Shown here: piece after piece, positions 60,673-64,000 of the stretch | Layout: each line of letters opens with the position of its first letter | Position numbering within the stretch: the first letter of the stretch is position 1 | DNA from: Vibrio penaeicida | Lineage (GTDB): Bacteria; Pseudomonadota; Gammaproteobacteria; Enterobacterales; Vibrionaceae | Assembly (NCBI RefSeq): GCF_002933855.1 | Contig: NZ_BFAQ01000050.1 | Location: 1 to 64,000, forward strand | Reading direction: 5' to 3' | DNA length: 64,000 nucleotides | Notes under the pieces: model-generated | Databases searched by the model: none | What the model was told of the DNA's origin: nothing | What the model saw: only the letters and a program-made list of their open reading frames with translations | Program-made: the position numbers and the translations under genes

Positions 60673-61191
60673 ATGAAAATCGGACTTTTTTACGGCTCTA
60701 CAACTTTTTACACTGAAATGGCAGCAGAGAAGATTCGCGCCATCATTGGTGAAGACTTAGTGGATATATTTAATGTAAAAGACACACCACTATCATTAAT
60801 GAACGACTATGATCTGTTAGTGCTTGGAATTTCCACGTGGGATTTCGGTGAAATTCAAGAGGATTGGAGTGCTGTATGGGAGCACATCGATGGCGTGTCG
60901 CTAAAAGGCAAACACGTCGCGTTATTCGGCTTAGGCGATCAAGAAGGTTATGGCGAGTGGTTTCTCGATGCGATGGGACTTCTTCATGACGAATTGAAAA
61001 AAACGGGCGCTCAGTTCATCGGTTACTGGAAAAATGAAGGCTATGAGTTCGAAGCATCGAAAGCATTGACAGAAGACAAGTCACATTTTGTAGGGTTGGC
61101 TTTGGATGAAGACTCCCAATACGAACTGAGTGATGCTCGAATTGAAACGTGGTGTGAACAGATTCTAGTGGAATACCACGACGCGTTATAA
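60673..61191 (+). CDS. fldB: Flavodoxin 2 (FldB)
   Basis: Small FMN electron carrier, 172 residues. The phosphate-binding loop YGSTTFYTEMAA, the aromatic FMN-stacking loops STWDFGEIQEDW and GLGDQEGYGEWF, and the long-chain insert after residue 120 are visible. Position divergent from xerD matches E. coli fldB. The single gene may share the hairpin at 61267-61292 with brnQ on the other strand. Confidence 0.94.
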   Translation: MKIGLFYGSTTFYTEMAAEKIRAIIGEDLVDIFNVKDTPLSLMNDYDLLVLGISTWDFGEIQEDWSAVWEHIDGVSLKGKHVALFGLGDQEGYGEWFLDAMGLLHDELKKTGAQFIGYWKNEGYEFEASKALTEDKSHFVGLALDEDSQYELSDARIETWCEQILVEYHDAL

Positions 61192-61266
61192 AACTTTCGG
61201 TATCCGAATTCCAAACTTCAGTGCCAAATCGGCACTAAACATGTATCGGTCGGGTAATGAATCAAA

Positions 61267-61292
61267 AAGGGGCTGATGAATATCAGCCCCTT
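61267..61292. terminator. Bidirectional terminator between fldB and brnQ
   Basis: AAGGGGCTGAT (61267-61277), loop GAAT, ATCAGCCCCTT (61282-61292). The minus strand ends in TTTTT, the plus strand in a weaker T tract. A smaller hairpin without a T run (AGTGCC-AAATC-GGCACT, 61220-61236) lies closer to fldB. Confidence 0.85.
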
Positions 61293-61321
61293 ATCATTTT
61301 TACGAACAACCCAACGATAAT

Positions 61322-62632
61322 TTACGCTGTTTCTTCCGTCAGTGACTTGCGAGATGTTCCAATAAAGAACATACAGATAATGGCTGCAAACGTCGGCATT
61401 AACCACGCCATTCCCACCTCAAACAGCGGCAGCATATTAAACGCATTCACATTGATACCCGCCACTTTTGCTGCATCCAGCAATGCGAATACAAACGCAA
61501 CCAAGACCACAATGCGATACGCCACTTCTGGGTTTGGTAGACGGTTACGAACAAACGCAAGTGCCACCAATGCAATGGCGACAGGGTAGAGTGCAAACAA
61601 TACAGGAACCGACAATGCAATCAGCTGGCTCAAACCTACGTTAGCCACGACAGCACATGCAACGCCAATGATCACAACCCACGCCTTGTAGCTCACTGAA
61701 GTAACCGAACTAAAGTAATCTGAACAGGCTGAAATCAAGCCAATCGCTGTCGTCAAACACGCCAATAATACGATAACCGATAGCACCGTTTGACCTGATG
61801 CACCAAACAGAGCTTGAACATACAAGCTTAAGATAACACCACCGTTATCAGAACCCGCTGCAACGGTACCGCTGGTCGATCCTAAATAGAATAAAGACAC
61901 GTAAACAAACGCCAAACCGACAGCAGCAATCACCGCCGCGCTGATCAAGTACTTCGTTGTTGGACGCGATTCAGTAATCCCCTTACTACGAAGTGCATCG
62001 ACAATCAGAATTCCGAACATCAACGCACCAAACGTATCCATGGTGTTGTAGCCTTCAAGGAAACCCGTGATCAACGGCTGACTCACATAGTCACCTTGAG
62101 CGGCAGACTGTACACCTTGAGGATCAACAAAAACGGACACTGCAAGAGTGATCAGACCGATAAACAAAACAGGGGTAAGTACCTTTCCGATCGTATCGAT
62201 CAGCTTGCCTTGAGACCAAGCAAAGAACATTGCTACAGCAAAAAACAATACCGAGAAAGTCGTCAGGTGCAGCTGTTGTGCATCGGCAAAAAATGGCTTC
62301 ACTGCCATCTCATAAGCAACCAAACCAGTACGTGGAGCGGCAAATGCAGGACCAATGATGATAAAGATAAGCACCACAATTAATGTTGCTGCTTGTTTAG
62401 GCAAATGCTTGGATAAGTGTTCCCAAGACCCACCAGCAACTGCAATAGCAATAATGGTAATCAAAGGTAGACCTACCGCAGTAAACAGGAATCCAGACAT
62501 CGCTGGAATTAAGTTTTCGCCGGCCAATTGACCCGCTAGAGGAGGGAAAATAATGTTACCCGCTCCTAAAAAGAACGCAAAGAGCATGAAACCCAAAGCG
62601 ATCACATCAGTTGATTTTAGTTTCTGACTCAC
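61322..62632 (-). CDS. brnQ: Branched-chain amino acid transporter BrnQ (LIVCS family)
   Basis: Inner-membrane cation-coupled importer of leucine, isoleucine and valine. The 436-residue protein has about 12 membrane segments and the LIVCS motifs VIALGFMLFAFFLGAGNIIF and GNIIFPPLAGQLAGENL at the N-terminus, and CLTTAIGLISACSDYF later. The start is GTG. It converges on fldB. Regulation by leucine or Lrp is plausible but no site was identified. Confidence 0.93.
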   Translation of the reverse strand: MSQKLKSTDVIALGFMLFAFFLGAGNIIFPPLAGQLAGENLIPAMSGFLFTAVGLPLITIIAIAVAGGSWEHLSKHLPKQAATLIVVLIFIIIGPAFAAPRTGLVAYEMAVKPFFADAQQLHLTTFSVLFFAVAMFFAWSQGKLIDTIGKVLTPVLFIGLITLAVSVFVDPQGVQSAAQGDYVSQPLITGFLEGYNTMDTFGALMFGILIVDALRSKGITESRPTTKYLISAAVIAAVGLAFVYVSLFYLGSTSGTVAAGSDNGGVILSLYVQALFGASGQTVLSVIVLLACLTTAIGLISACSDYFSSVTSVSYKAWVVIIGVACAVVANVGLSQLIALSVPVLFALYPVAIALVALAFVRNRLPNPEVAYRIVVLVAFVFALLDAAKVAGINVNAFNMLPLFEVGMAWLMPTFAAIICMFFIGTSRKSLTEETA

Positions 62633-62916
62633 TGAAAACCCTTATAATAATCTTGTGTTTGCAAATACTATGAAATTTTATTCTATAAATAAGGGGCGAA
62701 TAATGAACAAAAGAGAGGTCAGAAACAAGAGTGTGATAAAAAACACAATAATAATTCGACTTTCATATCTTTTTGCAGATATAAACACTATTAAATACAA
62801 AATAATTAGACCATATAACCATTTAAATTAATTATCCTTCTATTAACAAGAATTTAATATAATCCCTTTTTGATACACCTCTTAATCGCGTTAACCCTTT
62901 AAGTGAAAAGCAAAGT

Positions 62917-63630
62917 ATGCGTACCAAAACCAAAGATTTTCAATTTAAACAATTCTCTATTTCCGGTGGTCACAGCGGTATGCCAGTGAGCACTGATGGC
63001 GTCATGCTTGGGGCATGGACCATGATTCCGAAAAGTGGATGTATATTGGACATCGGTACTGGAACTGGCTTGCTTTCTCTAATGTGCGCGCAGCGCTCTG
63101 CAAGCCGCCTAGAAATTGTGGCTATCGAGCTTGAAGAAAATGCATCCAAAGCCGCGGCATATAACTTCAGTGAAAGCTCTTGGCACTCACGTTTAACGCT
63201 CATCCATGATGACGTACTCAGTCACACCTTTTCGCGTATGTTTGATGCCATCATCTGTAATCCTCCCTATTTCAATAATGGACAACAAGCAGGCGATGGT
63301 CCTAGGGCTGATGCACGTCATACGAATACTCTGAGTCACGAACGCTTACTGAGTAAATGCCACTCCTTACTCGCCAATCATGGCAACGCAAGTTTTATCT
63401 TGCCATCAGTTGAAGGAGAAGAGTTCATCGCGCTTGCTTTGAAATCTGGCTGGTGTTTACTATCTCGCTGCGATATCCAAACCACAGAACACAAAGCCCC
63501 CACCCGAATGATGTTTAGTTTGGTTAAGCAGCCTTGCATAACGGAGCGTTCGACTTTGATCATCAATCAAAATGATCAATACAGCTCTGATTTTGTTGCG
63601 CTAACTCAAGACTTTTACTTGAAGATGTAA
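62917..63630 (+). CDS. trmN: tRNA1(Val) (adenine(37)-N6)-methyltransferase TrmN
   Basis: Methylates A37 of tRNA1-Val (E. coli YfiC/TrmN6). The 237-residue product has Rossmann methyltransferase motif I CILDIGTGTGLLSLMCAQ and the N6-adenine motif IV NPPYF, and begins with FKQFSISGGHSGMPVSTDG. srmB follows in the same direction, 90 bases later; in E. coli the two are divergent. Confidence 0.93.
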   Translation: MRTKTKDFQFKQFSISGGHSGMPVSTDGVMLGAWTMIPKSGCILDIGTGTGLLSLMCAQRSASRLEIVAIELEENASKAAAYNFSESSWHSRLTLIHDDVLSHTFSRMFDAIICNPPYFNNGQQAGDGPRADARHTNTLSHERLLSKCHSLLANHGNASFILPSVEGEEFIALALKSGWCLLSRCDIQTTEHKAPTRMMFSLVKQPCITERSTLIINQNDQYSSDFVALTQDFYLKM

Positions 63631-63673
63631 AAAGCTCATCAGAAAATACATTTTATCTAAACGCCGATGAGTA

Positions 63674-63679
63674 TATAAT
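63674..63679 (+). promoter_or_regulatory. Candidate -10 of the srmB promoter
   Basis: TATAAT lies about 42 bases before the srmB start; the -35 region is weak. It suggests srmB can be transcribed independently of trmN. Confidence 0.4.
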
Positions 63680-63720
63680 TCGCGCCCAATTATTTATTCG
63701 CACGCTTGTGGAGACCCACT

Positions 63721-64000
63721 GTGATCAGAACTTTTGCTGAACTCGATTTAGATCCAAATTTGCTGGAGGCCATTGAAGAGATGGGGTATGAACGCCCAAC
63801 TCAAATTCAGGCTGAAGCCATTCCACAAGCACTAGACGGTCGCGATATTTTAGCTTCTGCGCCTACTGGTACAGGTAAAACAGCCGCATTTGTCATTCCT
63901 GCGCTGCAATACCTACAAGACTTTCCGCGTCGTAAAGCCGGCCCAGCGCGAATTTTGATCCTGACTCCTACTCGCGAATTGGCAATGCAGGTTGCAGATC
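63721..64000 (+). CDS. srmB: ATP-dependent RNA helicase SrmB (partial, runs off the right edge)
   Basis: DEAD-box helicase for 50S ribosomal subunit assembly. Only the first 93 codons are present, beginning with GTG behind GGAG: the Q motif (YERPTQIQAEAIPQAL), Walker A SAPTGTGKTAAF and motif Ia ILTPTRELAMQV are visible. The N-terminus (TFAELDLDPNLLEAI) and the position next to trmN identify SrmB rather than DeaD or RhlB. Confidence 0.93.
   Translation, partial: MIRTFAELDLDPNLLEAIEEMGYERPTQIQAEAIPQALDGRDILASAPTGTGKTAAFVIPALQYLQDFPRRKAGPARILILTPTRELAMQVAD

Noticed and set aside
1..64000. CRISPR arrays, tRNA genes, complete insertion sequences and prophage genes
   Set aside because: Looked for on both strands by eye; none found. 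The short tandem repeat at 32888 lacks spacers and is not a CRISPR.

Overview
The window is a stretch of the main chromosome of a gammaproteobacterium, almost certainly a Vibrio (Vibrionaceae). The evidence is a dense set of Vibrio-type orthologues in Vibrio order: an MbaA-like GGDEF-EAL protein beside pheA and yjjX, a PlzA-like PilZ protein, a LytS/LytTR pair near a short cstA, hlyU-nhaR-nptA, and vpsR next to lysS-prfB. Base composition looks like the mid-40s % G+C (not computed). I see no prophage, complete insertion sequence, CRISPR array or tRNA gene. The species cannot be named from this sequence alone.

Layout. Position 1-190 holds the promoters and boxA of an rRNA operon that runs off the left edge on the minus strand. 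Position 260-4757 is rluD-pgeF-clpB (minus), diverging from bamD. Position 5.7-7.8 kb has raiA with CRP-like sites, then the pheL leader peptide, its attenuator and pheA. Position 8.0-17.3 kb has mbaA, yjjX, the slt-trpR pair, ettA, and a PilZ gene followed by an M23 peptidase gene. Position 17.4-22.2 kb has aroF-tyrA (minus, with TyrR boxes) and a divergent LytS/LytTR two-component pair. Position 22.3-25.8 kb is a muropeptide-recycling cluster (nagZ, anmK, murQ). Position 25.9-31.7 kb has a lipoprotein, a leaderless AmiC-like binding protein, cstA behind three tandem LytTR-type sites, and an orphan hybrid sensor kinase. Position 31.8-39.7 kb is murJ and the ribF-ileS-lspA-fkpB-ispH cluster. 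Position 39.8-43.3 kb has rpsT, hlyU, nhaR and nptA with a Pho-box-like site. Position 43.4-48.8 kb is rppH-ptsP-TSUP permease-lgt-thyA. Position 48.8-51.7 kb has mutH behind an AT-rich region rich in GATC and DnaA-box sequences, a small unknown gene, and tas. Position 51.7-53.9 kb has a DUF1127 gene, an unlisted 32-codon gene, and vpsR. Position 54.2-60.5 kb is xerD-dsbC-recJ-prfB-lysS, with the +1 programmed frameshift in prfB. Position 60.6-64.0 kb has fldB, brnQ, trmN and the start of srmB.

How the genes connect. Three cyclic-di-GMP genes lie here (mbaA, a PilZ receptor gene, vpsR), pointing to biofilm control. The LytS/LytTR pair probably controls the nearby cstA-family transporter. Aromatic amino acid synthesis is controlled in three visible ways: Phe attenuation (pheL), TyrR boxes (aroF-tyrA) and a trpR gene. 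The rest is core housekeeping: translation, lipoprotein maturation, cell-wall recycling, mismatch repair and recombination.

No radically new multi-gene system is evident. The observations most worth following are: (1) mbaA has lost its usual nspS neighbour; (2) nine GATC sites and two perfect DnaA boxes lie upstream of mutH; (3) a family of inverted-repeat (MITE-like) elements has copies at several intergenic places; (4) a 32-codon gene with a perfect ribosome-binding site precedes DUF1127; (5) three 20-bp-phased LytTR-like sites precede cstA.
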